Numbered from the stretch's first letter, positions 8,395-17,171 are shown. The stretch is 64,000 nucleotides of DNA from Thioglobus_C sp964448305 (GCA_964448305.1 CAYUWB010000002.1:1-64000); one strand, 5' to 3'. Program-made: numbers and translations. Notes: generated by a model from the sequence alone, not told the origin.

Positions 8395-9357
8395 ATGTCA
8401 CTCGACAAAATTAAAATTTTTAGCGGTAACGCTAATCCCGAGCTTTCTGGCGAAATCATCTCTCAACTTAATATCACGCAAGGCAAAGCCTTAGTTGGGC
8501 AATTTAGTGATGGCGAATCACAAGTGGAAATTTTAGAAAATATTCGTGGTTGTGATGTGTTTATTATTCAACCAACTTGTGGGCCATCCCCTGCTGAAAC
8601 CTTAATGGAGCTTTTGGTTATGGTTGATGCATTGAAACGCTCATCAGCTTCTCGTATTACAGCGGTTGTGCCCTATTTTGGCTATTCAAGACAAGATCGT
8701 CGTTCACGCTTAACTCGTGTGCCAATTACAGCAAAGCTCGCTGCAAAAATGGTAGAGGCTGCAGGGGTTGATCGTATCTTAACGGTGGATTTACACGCAG
8801 ATCAAATTCAAGGTTTTTTCAATATACCAATCGATAATATTTACGCTCAACCTGTATTGGTGGCAGATATCTTGTCTAAAGATTATGGTGATGTCGTCGT
8901 TGTATCGCCTGATGTTGGCGGTGTAGTGCGTGCTCGCGCTGCAGCTAAACGTATTAACGATGCTGACCTAGCCATTATTGATAAACGTCGTCCTGCGCCA
9001 AATATGGTGAAAGTCATGAACGTGATTGGTGATGTTGAAGGCCGCACTTGTGTGCTGATTGATGACATGGTTGATACAGCAGGCACGCTTTGCCAAGCGG
9101 CTAATATCTTAAAAGAAAAAGGCGCTAAAAAAGTAGTAGCCTACGCAACACATGCTGTACTGTCTGGCAATGCGATTGATAATATTAATAACTCTGAACT
9201 TGATGAATTGGTAACAACCAACACCATTCCTCTAACTGAAGCTGCGGTGAATTGCGATAAGATTAGACAATTGTCTATTGCGCCAACCTTAGCAGAGGTA
9301 GTTAAGCGTATCAGTGAAGAAGAATCTATCAGTACCATCTTTACCGACGCTTCATAA
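8395..9357 (+). CDS. prs: Ribose-phosphate pyrophosphokinase (PRPP synthetase)
   Basis: Makes PRPP and AMP from ribose 5-phosphate and ATP, feeding purine, pyrimidine, histidine, tryptophan and NAD synthesis. The N-terminus KIFSGNANPELS, the ATP-binding flexible loop YFGYSRQDRRSR near residue 97, DLHADQIQGFF near residue 130 and the PRPP loop VLIDDMVDTAGT near residue 220 are all present. The length of 320 aa is normal for class I enzymes. It follows ispE and tRNA-Gln but is separated from them by about 360 nt of non-coding DNA, with its own -10-like element. Products are used by trpD and nadC in this window. Confidence 0.97.
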   Translation: MSLDKIKIFSGNANPELSGEIISQLNITQGKALVGQFSDGESQVEILENIRGCDVFIIQPTCGPSPAETLMELLVMVDALKRSSASRITAVVPYFGYSRQDRRSRLTRVPITAKLAAKMVEAAGVDRILTVDLHADQIQGFFNIPIDNIYAQPVLVADILSKDYGDVVVVSPDVGGVVRARAAAKRINDADLAIIDKRRPAPNMVKVMNVIGDVEGRTCVLIDDMVDTAGTLCQAANILKEKGAKKVVAYATHAVLSGNAIDNINNSELDELVTTNTIPLTEAAVNCDKIRQLSIAPTLAEVVKRISEEESISTIFTDAS

Positions 9358-9456
9358 ATAAAAACATCTATAAAGTCTTCCCAAGGCTTCGATTTTTAAC
9401 CCATGAATTTGGGTATAATCCAGCCTTTGGCTGGTAAAAAACAAACACTGTAACTT

Positions 9457-11268
9457 ATGAAATCTACAACGAAAGCACACAAGCAAGCATTACAAAAACT
9501 CATCATGGTTGGCAAGGACAAAGGTTACTTAACCTATGCCGAACTAAACGACTTATTACCAAAAGACTTACTCACACAAGAACAAATTGAGCCAATTGTT
9601 TCTATCTTGGAAGAGTTGGACATTGTGGTTTCTGAAACGGTTCCTGATGCTGATACGCTGGTAGTTGAATCAGGCGCTAAAGCTCAATCTACCTCTGCTG
9701 AAGCTGCAATTGCTGCATTGGCCGCACTTGACTCAGAGTTTGGTAGAACGACCGACCCCGTTAGAATGTACATGCGTGAAATGGGTGTGGTTGACTTACT
9801 AGAACAAGAAGACGAGATTCGCATTGCTAAAGAAATTGAAGCGGGTGTGTTTGAAATTATGCAAGCCATTACACTTTACCCAGCGATTACTGATTTCTTC
9901 TTTAAAGCGCATACCCGTCTTGAAGAAGGAAAATGTAAGATGACTGATGTCATCATTGGTTACCAAGGTGATGCTGAAGATTTTGCCGCAAAAAAAGCCG
10001 CATTTGATGCCGGCGAATTTGATGACGATGAAGAATACGAAGACATGGAAGAAATGGAATACACTGGCCCAGATGAGGACAAGGTATACACCCGTTTTGA
10101 AACCATTTTAAAGTGTTCTGGCAACTACCAAGATATCAACGAAAAGCATGGCTTCCGCCACAAGAAAACCGTTGCTGCTCGCGAGCAACTATCAGCTGGC
10201 TTGTCTGACTTACGTCTTGCACCAAAACTGGTAAGCACCATGATGGAAGTTATTTGTGACCGTGTTGCAATGATGAAAAAACAAGAAAAAGCCATTCAAA
10301 GTGCTTGTACTTATGCCGGCATGGAAAGAGCGCAATTTTTCGAACTATTTACCGATAACGAGACTAATTTTGATTGGTTAAAAGGTGCTAAATTAGATAA
10401 AAAAGTTGCCGATGCATTAAAGGCTAGCAAAGATGAAATTTACTATGCACAGAAAAATCTTCTTGAATACGAAGAAGAAATGCAACTTACCGTGCCAGAA
10501 CTTAAAGCACTAAACAAATTATATCGTCGTGGTGATCGTCGCGCTAAGAAAGCCAAATCTCAAATGATTGAAGCCAACTTACGTTTGGTTATCTCTATTG
10601 CTAAAAAATACGCCAACCGTGGTTTGCAGTTCTTAGATCTTATTCAAGAAGGCAATGTAGGCCTAATGAAAGCAGTAGATAAATTTGAGTACCGTCGTGG
10701 TTACAAATTTTCAACGTATGCAACTTGGTGGATTCGTCAGGCCATTACTCGTTCAATTGCTGATCAAGCGCGCACGATTCGTATTCCAGTACACATGATT
10801 GAGACCATCAACAAACTCAACCGTGTTCGTCGTCAATTACTACAAAAATTTGGTCGTGAAGCCACGCCTGAAGAGTTGGCAGTAGAGATGGAATTACCAG
10901 AATACAAAATTACTAAAATTTTGAAGATCGCTAAAGAACCTTTATCAATGGAAACGCCAGTTGGCGATGATGAAGATTCCAATATTGGTGATTTTATTGA
11001 AGATACAAACCTGTCTTCACCAGTGGAAATTACAACCAAAGAAAGCTTAAGAGAAACCACGGGCGAGCTTTTGGCTAACCTGTCTCCACGTGAAGCTAAA
11101 GTATTAAAAATGCGTTTTGGTATTGACATGAATACTGACCACACGTTAGAAGAAGTGGGTCGTCAATTTGATGTAACGCGTGAGCGTATTCGTCAAATCG
11201 AGGCAAAAGCATTGCGCAAACTTAGACACCCTTCTCGTGCGCACAAGCTTTCAAGCTTCTTAGAGTAA
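9457..11268 (+). CDS. rpoD: RNA polymerase sigma factor RpoD (sigma-70)
   Basis: Primary sigma factor. Region 1.1 occupies about residues 1-80, region 1.2 contains DPVRMYMREMG near residue 101, and an acidic non-conserved insert (DDDEEYEDMEEMEY) lies near residue 190. Region 2 follows with RLVISIAKKYANRG and the -10 binding YKFSTYATWWIRQAITR, then region 3. Region 4 ends with DVTRERIRQIEAKALRKL. The length of 603 aa is close to E. coli (613). A TATAAT at 9414-9419 and a 6-bp hairpin (9420-9434, CCAGCC/GGCTGG) precede the ATG; the hairpin would sit at the very start of such a transcript. A tRNA gene follows after 9 nt. Confidence 0.98.
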   Translation: MKSTTKAHKQALQKLIMVGKDKGYLTYAELNDLLPKDLLTQEQIEPIVSILEELDIVVSETVPDADTLVVESGAKAQSTSAEAAIAALAALDSEFGRTTDPVRMYMREMGVVDLLEQEDEIRIAKEIEAGVFEIMQAITLYPAITDFFFKAHTRLEEGKCKMTDVIIGYQGDAEDFAAKKAAFDAGEFDDDEEYEDMEEMEYTGPDEDKVYTRFETILKCSGNYQDINEKHGFRHKKTVAAREQLSAGLSDLRLAPKLVSTMMEVICDRVAMMKKQEKAIQSACTYAGMERAQFFELFTDNETNFDWLKGAKLDKKVADALKASKDEIYYAQKNLLEYEEEMQLTVPELKALNKLYRRGDRRAKKAKSQMIEANLRLVISIAKKYANRGLQFLDLIQEGNVGLMKAVDKFEYRRGYKFSTYATWWIRQAITRSIADQARTIRIPVHMIETINKLNRVRRQLLQKFGREATPEELAVEMELPEYKITKILKIAKEPLSMETPVGDDEDSNIGDFIEDTNLSSPVEITTKESLRETTGELLANLSPREAKVLKMRFGIDMNTDHTLEEVGRQFDVTRERIRQIEAKALRKLRHPSRAHKLSSFLE

Positions 11269-11277
11269 AACCTTTAC

Positions 11278-11354
11278 GGGCCTATAGCTCAGCTGGTTAG
11301 AGCAGTCGACTCATAATCGATTGGTCCTTGGTTCAAGTCCAAGTAGGCCCACCA
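11278..11354 (+). tRNA. tRNA with CAU anticodon, probably tRNA-Ile2 (lysidine type)
   Basis: A 77-nt cloverleaf with encoded CCA and acceptor GGGCCTA pairing with TAGGCCC. The anticodon loop CTCATAA has CAT at 11312-11314. CAU tRNAs can be initiator Met, elongator Met or Ile2. This one has a paired first position, so it is not initiator-like. It has C4-G69 and C5-G68 pairs, which TilS is known to use to recognise tRNA-Ile2, and an anticodon stem like E. coli ileX. E. coli ileX also lies close to rpoD, which supports Ile2. Elongator Met is the alternative. Confidence 0.85.
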
Positions 11355-11370
11355 CATTAAAATTACTTCG

Positions 11371-11478
11371 CCTTTTTTCTTTCTAGGTTGTTGTACTTGT
11401 CTTTCGTTCAGTCATATAGTTACACCTATACTCCTTCTCTCATTCCTGCGCCCGCCTACCAGAAAGGAAAAATACTTG
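11371..11478. other. Structured element B downstream of tRNA-Ile2
   Basis: Second copy of the element found after tRNA-Gln, aligning without gaps at a constant offset of 3322 nt. The basal stem is CTTTCT 11379-11384 with AGAAAG 11461-11466, extended by T and A runs. The tip hairpin is TATAG 11415-11419 with CTATA 11426-11430. Compared with copy A, the first pair of the tip stem changes from C-G to T-A, and the basal stem differs on both sides yet stays paired. The remaining 48 nt to cysQ show nothing else recognisable. Confidence 0.55.
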
Positions 11479-11526
11479 TGATTTACCCTGCTATTTATTA
11501 AAAGGAAAAAGGTATGATAAACACCT

Positions 11527-12285
11527 ATGTTTGATAAACTGATACCACCGCTAATTAAGCTCACCACCGAAGTGGGTGAAGCGATTATGTCTTTTTACAA
11601 AAGCGACATGAGTGTTGAAGTTAAGTCTGACGAAACACCACTAACGATTGCTGACCAAACAGCACATCAACTGATTGTTGCTGCATTAGAAAAACTCACA
11701 CCAAATACCCCGATCCTTTCAGAAGAATCTGACGCCATCTCTTTTGATGAACGCTCAAAATGGAGTGAGTATTGGTTAATTGATCCATTGGATGGTACTA
11801 GAGATTTTTTAGAGCATACGGGTGAGTTTTGTATCTGTATTGCCTATATCAAAAATCATGCACCGGTGTTTGGCATGATTTACGCGCCACTCACCAAAAC
11901 GCATTATTACACTCTAAACAGTCAAACCTTCAAACTTCAAGATAGGGTAAAGCAAACCTTGGTAACACAGGCGCCATCTAGCCCAATTAAAGTGGTGATT
12001 GGTCATCACTCTTTTCATAATGAACAATTAAAAGAACATTTGAAGCCACAAGAAAATTACCAAATTAGTCGATTGGGTAGTGCTTTAAAATTTTGCCAAG
12101 TGGCCGAAGGTCGCTTTGATTATTACCCAAGATTCGGCCCTTGCTCTGAATGGGACACAGCAGCTGGCATGTGCATACTACAAGGCGCAGGTGGTAGCGT
12201 GGTAGATGAGCAAGGTGAGGCGCTTAAATACAACACCAAAGACGATTTAACTTCGCCAATTTTCTTTGCTTCAGCTAAACCTTAA
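11527..12285 (+). CDS. cysQ: 3'(2'),5'-bisphosphate nucleotidase CysQ (inositol monophosphatase family)
   Basis: Mg-dependent, Li-sensitive phosphatase that hydrolyses 3'-phosphoadenosine 5'-phosphate (PAP) to AMP. The metal-binding motifs are visible: SEESD near residue 66, the hallmark DPLDGTRDF near residue 88 and EWDTAAG near residue 208. The length of 252 aa fits CysQ. Inositol monophosphatases share these motifs, but the TRDF form and the overall sequence favour CysQ. Its 3' end overlaps nadC on the opposite strand by 15 nt. Confidence 0.88.
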   Translation: MFDKLIPPLIKLTTEVGEAIMSFYKSDMSVEVKSDETPLTIADQTAHQLIVAALEKLTPNTPILSEESDAISFDERSKWSEYWLIDPLDGTRDFLEHTGEFCICIAYIKNHAPVFGMIYAPLTKTHYYTLNSQTFKLQDRVKQTLVTQAPSSPIKVVIGHHSFHNEQLKEHLKPQENYQISRLGSALKFCQVAEGRFDYYPRFGPCSEWDTAAGMCILQGAGGSVVDEQGEALKYNTKDDLTSPIFFASAKP

Positions 12286-13092
12286 CGACAAATCAACTGC
12301 CTTAATATTTTTGGTAATACTGCCAGTAGAAATATAATCAACGCCTGTACTCGCCACATCAGCAATACTGTTCTCATCAATATTGCCAGATGCCTCTAAT
12401 GGCAACTTGCCTTTGGCTAATTTAACCGCATCGGTTAAATCCTTAATTGAAAAATTATCACAAAGCACTCGGGTGACACCACTAAGTTCTAACACTTGTT
12501 GTAGTTGATCTAAGCTTTCCACCTCAACAATCAAAGGTAAATCTGGATATTGACCAACTGCTGTTTGCACTGCTTTTTGGATAGATCCAGCTGCAGTAAT
12601 ATGGTTTTCTTTAAGCATGACACAATCATACAAACCCATTCTATGGTTTACGCCACCACCGCACTTAACGGCGCTCTTTTGCGCCAATCTCAAACCAGGC
12701 AGTGTTTTACGAGTGTCTAATAATTGTGCACCGGTGTGTGCAATCTTATCGACTAAATATCGTGTTTGTGTCGCGGTAGCGCTCAGGGTTTGTAAAAAAT
12801 TAAGCGCTACTCGCTCTGCTGATACAATCGCATTGGCCGGCCCACTTAACGTGCATAAGGTTTGATTTTCAACAACTTGATCGCCATCATTAATCTGCCA
12901 ATTAACTTGAATAGCATCATCGATGAGTGAGAATGCACATTGTGCATAATCAATGCCGCAAATAACCGCTGACTCGCGCGCGATAATACTTGCCTCAACT
13001 TGGCGGTTAGGTAGCAAACTAGCAGAAACATCGCCCGAGCCAATGTCTTCATTTAAGGCTTGTTGAACAATTTTTAAAAGCATATCATTCAT
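12271..13092 (-). CDS. nadC: Nicotinate-nucleotide pyrophosphorylase (quinolinate phosphoribosyltransferase)
   Basis: De novo NAD synthesis enzyme converting quinolinate and PRPP to nicotinate mononucleotide, CO2 and PPi. Visible motifs are ALNEDIGSGDVSA near the N-terminus, LDTRKTLPGLR near residue 122, KCGGGVNHRMGLYD near residue 137 and VEVESLDQL near residue 188. The start is taken at ATG 13092, giving 273 aa and an 8-nt overlap with the lpxB end. Another ATG at 13083 is possible, while the frame stays open further upstream without family support. It is probably co-transcribed with lpxB. Confidence 0.94.
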   Translation of the reverse strand: MNDMLLKIVQQALNEDIGSGDVSASLLPNRQVEASIIARESAVICGIDYAQCAFSLIDDAIQVNWQINDGDQVVENQTLCTLSGPANAIVSAERVALNFLQTLSATATQTRYLVDKIAHTGAQLLDTRKTLPGLRLAQKSAVKCGGGVNHRMGLYDCVMLKENHITAAGSIQKAVQTAVGQYPDLPLIVEVESLDQLQQVLELSGVTRVLCDNFSIKDLTDAVKLAKGKLPLEASGNIDENSIADVASTGVDYISTGSITKNIKAVDLSLRFS

Positions 13093-14170
13093 TAACCAAA
13101 TCCAATATTGCTGTGGCCGCTTCGTCATCAGCATCATGTTTTAGCTGCACATGAATGGTTTTAAATTCTTTAACTAACGTTTGATTATCAGCGCTTAAAA
13201 TTTTCAGCGCTTGCTTGGCAATATTAGCGCCATTTGCCTCTTTTTGAATAAGTTCTGGTACTAAGGCTTTATTTGCAATGACATTGGGCAAAGATACATA
13301 CGGGCTTTTCACTAAACGTGATGCAATAAAATAACTAATAACTGATAATTTATAAACCACGACCATAGGTACGCCGATTAACGCCACTTCTAAGGTGGCA
13401 GTGCCTGAAGCCACCAAGACTAAATCTGCTTGTTCTATTCGCTGATGTGCATCGCCCGATGAAAGCGTTACTTTTAGCTCATCTGCTTGTTGCTCTGCCC
13501 AATGACGCAAAGCATCATTAGCCAACACTAAATGAAAAGCAAGTTCAGCATCTTGCTTGGCCATTAATTTGGCTGCTGCTATCATCTCTGGCAACAAACG
13601 TTTAACCTCACTTTCGCGTGAGCCTGGCATTAGTACAATGTTTTTACCTGCTACATGGTTATTTCTTGGGCTTAAACTTTGCGCCAATGGATGGCCTACA
13701 AATAAAGCTTTTTGCTGATTCTTTTGATAAAAATCTACTTCAAATGGAAAAACACACAGCACTAAATCAGTTGATTGTTTAATTTTTTTAATACGGCTTT
13801 GTCGCCATGCCCATACCGAGGGAGAAATAAAATGTACGGTTTTAATCCCTTGAGATTTGAGTTTTTTTTCAATCACAAAATTAAAATCAGGGGCATCTAC
13901 CCCAATAAAAACCGCTGGCTTATTGGCAGAAAAATACTCAATAATGGTTTTTCTTAAGCGCAATAAAGCAGGGAGCTTTTTTAGTACTTCACTAAAACCC
14001 ATAACATTAACCAGCTTCTGGTCCCACAATTGTTGACAGCCACTGGCAAGCATTTTTTCGCCTGCTAAGCCCTCAATATCAATAGCTGAGTTTTGCTTTT
14101 TTAATGCCTCAACCAACTTAGCACCAAGCAAGTCACCTGAAGTTTCTGCTGCGCTAATGGCGATTTTCAT
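13085..14170 (-). CDS. lpxB: Lipid-A-disaccharide synthase
   Basis: GT19 glycosyltransferase that condenses UDP-2,3-diacylglucosamine with lipid X in the Raetz pathway, acting at the inner face of the cytoplasmic membrane. The N-terminal ISAAETSGDLLGA motif, GVDAPDFNF near residue 90, SPSVWAWRQ near residue 117 and VLMPGSRESEV near residue 184 identify it. At 361 aa it is slightly shorter than E. coli LpxB (382). Other lipid A genes of the usual fabZ-lpxA-lpxB cluster are not adjacent here; the gene is instead between yhbY and nadC. Confidence 0.94.
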   Translation of the reverse strand: MKIAISAAETSGDLLGAKLVEALKKQNSAIDIEGLAGEKMLASGCQQLWDQKLVNVMGFSEVLKKLPALLRLRKTIIEYFSANKPAVFIGVDAPDFNFVIEKKLKSQGIKTVHFISPSVWAWRQSRIKKIKQSTDLVLCVFPFEVDFYQKNQQKALFVGHPLAQSLSPRNNHVAGKNIVLMPGSRESEVKRLLPEMIAAAKLMAKQDAELAFHLVLANDALRHWAEQQADELKVTLSSGDAHQRIEQADLVLVASGTATLEVALIGVPMVVVYKLSVISYFIASRLVKSPYVSLPNVIANKALVPELIQKEANGANIAKQALKILSADNQTLVKEFKTIHVQLKHDADDEAATAILDLVNE

Positions 14171-14183
14171 CTAAGGTAGTGCC

Positions 14184-14486
14184 TTATTTTCGTGGTAGGA
14201 TTATTTGCGGCTCTTCATCGAACGGACGATAAATAACCATAATATTGCCAATAACTTGAATTAGGTGTGAGTGCGACACTTCCACAATTTGGTTAATCAT
14301 TTGTTGCTTTTCATCACGATCTTGCGCACGAATTTTAATTTTTAGCAGCTCGTGTTTCGTCATGGTTGACTCTAGCTCGGCCAAAACTGACTCACTTAAA
14401 CCATGCTGGCCCACCATCACCACTGGCTTTAGTGCATGACCCATTGATCTTAAAAATTTCTTTTGGTTGTTTGTTAATTTTTTCAC
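14184..14486 (-). CDS. yhbY: YhbY-like ribosome assembly RNA-binding protein
   Basis: CRM-domain protein that associates with pre-50S particles in E. coli. The family core LKPVVMVGQHGLSESVL and ELLKIKI followed by VIGNIMVIYRP is visible. I use the GTG at 14486 as start (100 aa, family about 97 aa). It lies 1 nt after the lysA stop codon, which fits coupled translation. The frame is open to a TTG at 14507 inside lysA, which would add seven residues. In many gammaproteobacteria yhbY is near rlmE/ftsH; here it follows lysA. Confidence 0.88.
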   Translation of the reverse strand: MKKLTNNQKKFLRSMGHALKPVVMVGQHGLSESVLAELESTMTKHELLKIKIRAQDRDEKQQMINQIVEVSHSHLIQVIGNIMVIYRPFDEEPQIILPRK

Positions 14487-14487
14487 T

Positions 14488-15720
14488 TTAAAAATGCTCT
14501 TTATCAAATAAATCTTGAATGGTTTCGCGCTCGCGCACCAAATTGTGCTGATCGCCAGAGACCATTACCTCGGCCACTCGTGGACGAGAATTGTAATTTG
14601 AACTCATGGTAAAACCATAAGCACCGGCTGACATCACAGCCAAATAATCACCTTGTGACAAACTAAGCGCTCTGCCTTTGGCTAAAAAATCTCCTGTTTC
14701 GCAAATTGGCCCAACCACATCCCAACTGGCTTGAGTGCCAGTAGTATTTTCACTAACAGGCAAAACCTGATGATAAGCATCATAAAAACTAGGGCGTAAA
14801 AGATCATTCATTGCACCATCAACAATGGCGAATGAGTGGTCTGAATTTTGCTTTAGAAACTCAACTTTGGTGATAAATGCACCTGAATTTCCCACAATCG
14901 CTCTACCAGGTTCTAAAATTATTTCTATATTTCCCACTTTTGAAATTATTGCTTCAATATAGGCTTGGATGTCGATGGTTTGCTCATCGTCATATTGGAT
15001 ACCCACACCGCCACCTAAATCTAGATGTGCAATTTCAACACCTTGTTGATTAAGCTGACCAAGCAACTCTAATACTTTGTCTAGTGCGTCTAAAAATGGC
15101 GACACTTCAGTCAGCTGTGAGCCAATATGGCAATCCAATCCTTGTACGTTTAAATGTTCAGAATGATGCGCCTGCTGGTATAAGCTAATGGCATCATCAA
15201 TATCAACACCAAACTTATTTTCTTTTAAACCTGTAGAAATATAAGGGTGCGTCTTTGCATCCACATTTGGATTAACACGAATCGAGATTGGTGCTTGCGT
15301 ATTGAGTGAGCGCGCCACTGATTCAATCCGATCGAGTTCAGAAGCCGATTCAACATTAAAACAACGCACGCCCACTGCTAAAGCACGTTCGATTTCTTGT
15401 GTTGTTTTAGCCACACCTGAAAATACACAGCGATCTGCTTGACCGCCAGCTGCCAATACACGCTCTAGCTCACCTTCAGACACAATATCAAAACCTGCAC
15501 CAATTTGTGCCAGTGTATTTAATACCGCTAAGTTTGAATTAGCCTTAACCGCATAGCAAACCAAATGAGGGTGCGCACCAAAAGCTTGATCAAATTCAAG
15601 CCAATTATTTTCTATATCAGTGCGTGAATAAACATAAAGTGGCGAGCCATAAGTCGCCATTAAATCTGTTATAGCAACAGATTCAGCATGTAAAGTCTGA
15701 TTTTGATAAGAGAAGCTCAA
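14488..15720 (-). CDS. lysA: Diaminopimelate decarboxylase
   Basis: PLP enzyme of fold type III that decarboxylates meso-DAP to lysine. The PLP lysine is in CYAVKANSN near residue 58. DCHIGSQL is near residue 196, HLDLGGGVGI near residue 230, EPGRAIVG near residue 271 and the catalytic-interface CETGDFLA near residue 342. The only upstream start before an in-frame stop is the TTG at 15720. It is kept because the N-terminal segment FSYQNQTLHAESVAI matches gammaproteobacterial LysA. The length is 410 aa. A small lipoprotein gene lies 6 nt upstream and yhbY directly downstream. Confidence 0.95.
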   Translation of the reverse strand: MSFSYQNQTLHAESVAITDLMATYGSPLYVYSRTDIENNWLEFDQAFGAHPHLVCYAVKANSNLAVLNTLAQIGAGFDIVSEGELERVLAAGGQADRCVFSGVAKTTQEIERALAVGVRCFNVESASELDRIESVARSLNTQAPISIRVNPNVDAKTHPYISTGLKENKFGVDIDDAISLYQQAHHSEHLNVQGLDCHIGSQLTEVSPFLDALDKVLELLGQLNQQGVEIAHLDLGGGVGIQYDDEQTIDIQAYIEAIISKVGNIEIILEPGRAIVGNSGAFITKVEFLKQNSDHSFAIVDGAMNDLLRPSFYDAYHQVLPVSENTTGTQASWDVVGPICETGDFLAKGRALSLSQGDYLAVMSAGAYGFTMSSNYNSRPRVAEVMVSGDQHNLVRERETIQDLFDKEHF

Positions 15721-15726
15721 CGACTA

Positions 15727-15861
15727 TTAGGCGTGATGTATTGTATGATCAACCAAAGCCACTGCTTCAGCTTTAACCGGCTCTAACTCACCCATTTTTC
15801 CACAAGCAGACAAACCGACAATAACCAATCCTAATGCTACTAATTTAATGATTGTATTCAT
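15727..15861 (-). CDS. Small lipoprotein upstream of lysA (LptM/LppL-like)
   Basis: A 44-aa product read directly from the sequence: an N-terminal MNTIIK, a hydrophobic stretch (residues 7-17), a lipobox LSAC with the lipidated Cys at residue 20, then GKMGELEP and a short polar tail. The pattern C-G-x-x-G-x-L after the lipobox resembles YifL/LptM, the lipoprotein that helps LptD maturation in E. coli. A similar lipopeptide gene often precedes lysA-dapF in gammaproteobacteria. The ATG at 15861 starts it; the stop is 6 nt before the lysA TTG. The LptM function is inference from the motif and location. Confidence 0.8.
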   Translation of the reverse strand: MNTIIKLVALGLVIVGLSACGKMGELEPVKAEAVALVDHTIHHA

Positions 15862-15900
15862 AACTCTAACCAATATTATTTTAAAAAATTAACATTCATT

Positions 15901-16560
15901 TTACAGCAATTCTTTAAGTTGTTGTATGAACGAGAATCGCTCTATATTAAAGGCGCCCAAGCTTTTCAAGTGCGGGTTTTCAACTTGGCAATCAATCAGC
16001 TGATAGTCGGTGTTTTTTAACAAATGCACAAAAGCCACTTTTGAGGCATTACTCTCGCAAGAAAACATTGATTCGCCAAAAAATACCTTGCCTATCGCCA
16101 CGCCATACAAACCACCAACCAATCGATTTTGTTCATATACTTCAATCGAATGGGCAAATCCTTGATGGTGTAGCTGGGTATAAGCATTCACCATATCGTC
16201 GTCAATCCAAGTGCTGTCTTGATCTTTGCGTTTAATGGTTCGACACTGATGAATCACTTGTTCAAAATCAGTATTCATACGCACTTCAAAACGATTGCTA
16301 CGGAGCATTTTATCTAGGCTTTTTGAAACATGGAGTGCGCCTTTGGTAATCACCATTCTAGGATCTGGACTATACCAAAGCACAGGCTCACCTTCGCTAT
16401 ACCAAGGAAAAATTCCTTGTCGATAAGCACTTAATAAGCGCTCAGTTGATAATTCACCGCCAATGGCAATCAGCCCATTCGGCTCATTAAGTGCTAAATC
16501 AAGACTTGGAAAAGGTGTGTCACTTGACTGAAGAATGAATTCTTCTGGGATATTAATCAC
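15901..16560 (-). CDS. aat: Leucyl/phenylalanyl-tRNA--protein transferase
   Basis: N-end rule enzyme that transfers Leu or Phe from tRNA to proteins with N-terminal Arg or Lys, marking them for ClpAP. The signature AYRQGIFPWYSEGEPVLWYS is near residue 46, followed by DPRMV, the middle motif DSTWIDDDMV near residue 114 and FFGESMFS near residue 160. The length of 219 aa is normal. The start overlaps the nudE end by 4 nt, so the pair is probably transcribed together. Confidence 0.94.
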   Translation of the reverse strand: MINIPEEFILQSSDTPFPSLDLALNEPNGLIAIGGELSTERLLSAYRQGIFPWYSEGEPVLWYSPDPRMVITKGALHVSKSLDKMLRSNRFEVRMNTDFEQVIHQCRTIKRKDQDSTWIDDDMVNAYTQLHHQGFAHSIEVYEQNRLVGGLYGVAIGKVFFGESMFSCESNASKVAFVHLLKNTDYQLIDCQVENPHLKSLGAFNIERFSFIQQLKELL

Positions 16561-17108
16561 GCGTTTTGTTTTCTGATTATTTCTTTAGCCATATAGAGCG
16601 CAGCAATGCTTCTCGCCTCAGTTAAGTCTTCATTGTAGACCAGTGTTTCCAAATCGGATAATTTATGCTCAACCACTTCTAATGGTTCTGGCTCATCGCC
16701 TTGCGCACTCGCTTCGTAAAGATCTTGTGCTAATATAATATGCGTAATATTAGACTGATATCCTGGCGCGAGTGTCATGGTTTTAACAAAAGTCAGTTTG
16801 TTGGAACCATAGCCAATTTCTTCCATGAGCTCTCGATCAGCTGCTTCAAGTGGTGTCTCGCCTGCGTCAATTTTTCCCTTAGTGAGCGCCAACTCGTAAC
16901 GATCGGTACCGCCAGAATATTCATAAATCATGAGTACCGTATCATCATCCAACATAGGGATCACCAAAACAGCACCATTTCCAGGTGGCTTTAGACGCTC
17001 ATATTGGCGTTTTTCACCATTGGAAAACTCTAAATCTAGACGTTCAATATTAAAAACACGTGTGGTAGCAAGGGTTTCAATATTTAATATTTTAGGTTTT
17101 TTACGCAT
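16557..17108 (-). CDS. nudE: ADP compounds hydrolase NudE (Nudix)
   Basis: Nudix hydrolase acting on ADP-ribose, NADH and Ap-n-A type substrates in E. coli. The Nudix box is complete: GKIDAGETPLEAADRELMEE followed by IGYG, around residues 80-103. The N-terminus MRKKPKILNIETLATTRVF and the length of 183 aa match NudE rather than other Nudix groups. It overlaps aat by 4 nt. The divergent secreted metallo-hydrolase starts 63 bp away. Confidence 0.88.
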   Translation of the reverse strand: MRKKPKILNIETLATTRVFNIERLDLEFSNGEKRQYERLKPPGNGAVLVIPMLDDDTVLMIYEYSGGTDRYELALTKGKIDAGETPLEAADRELMEEIGYGSNKLTFVKTMTLAPGYQSNITHIILAQDLYEASAQGDEPEPLEVVEHKLSDLETLVYNEDLTEARSIAALYMAKEIIRKQNA

Positions 17109-17171
17109 GAATATATTTTTGGTTAGAAGCTTATAAAGTACAATAATACCTTTATACCAAGGGAGAGGGAA

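Noticed and set aside
11278..11460. Minus-strand reading YLDLNQGPIDYESTALT over the second tRNA
   Set aside because: Also a classic false protein from antisense tRNA sequence.
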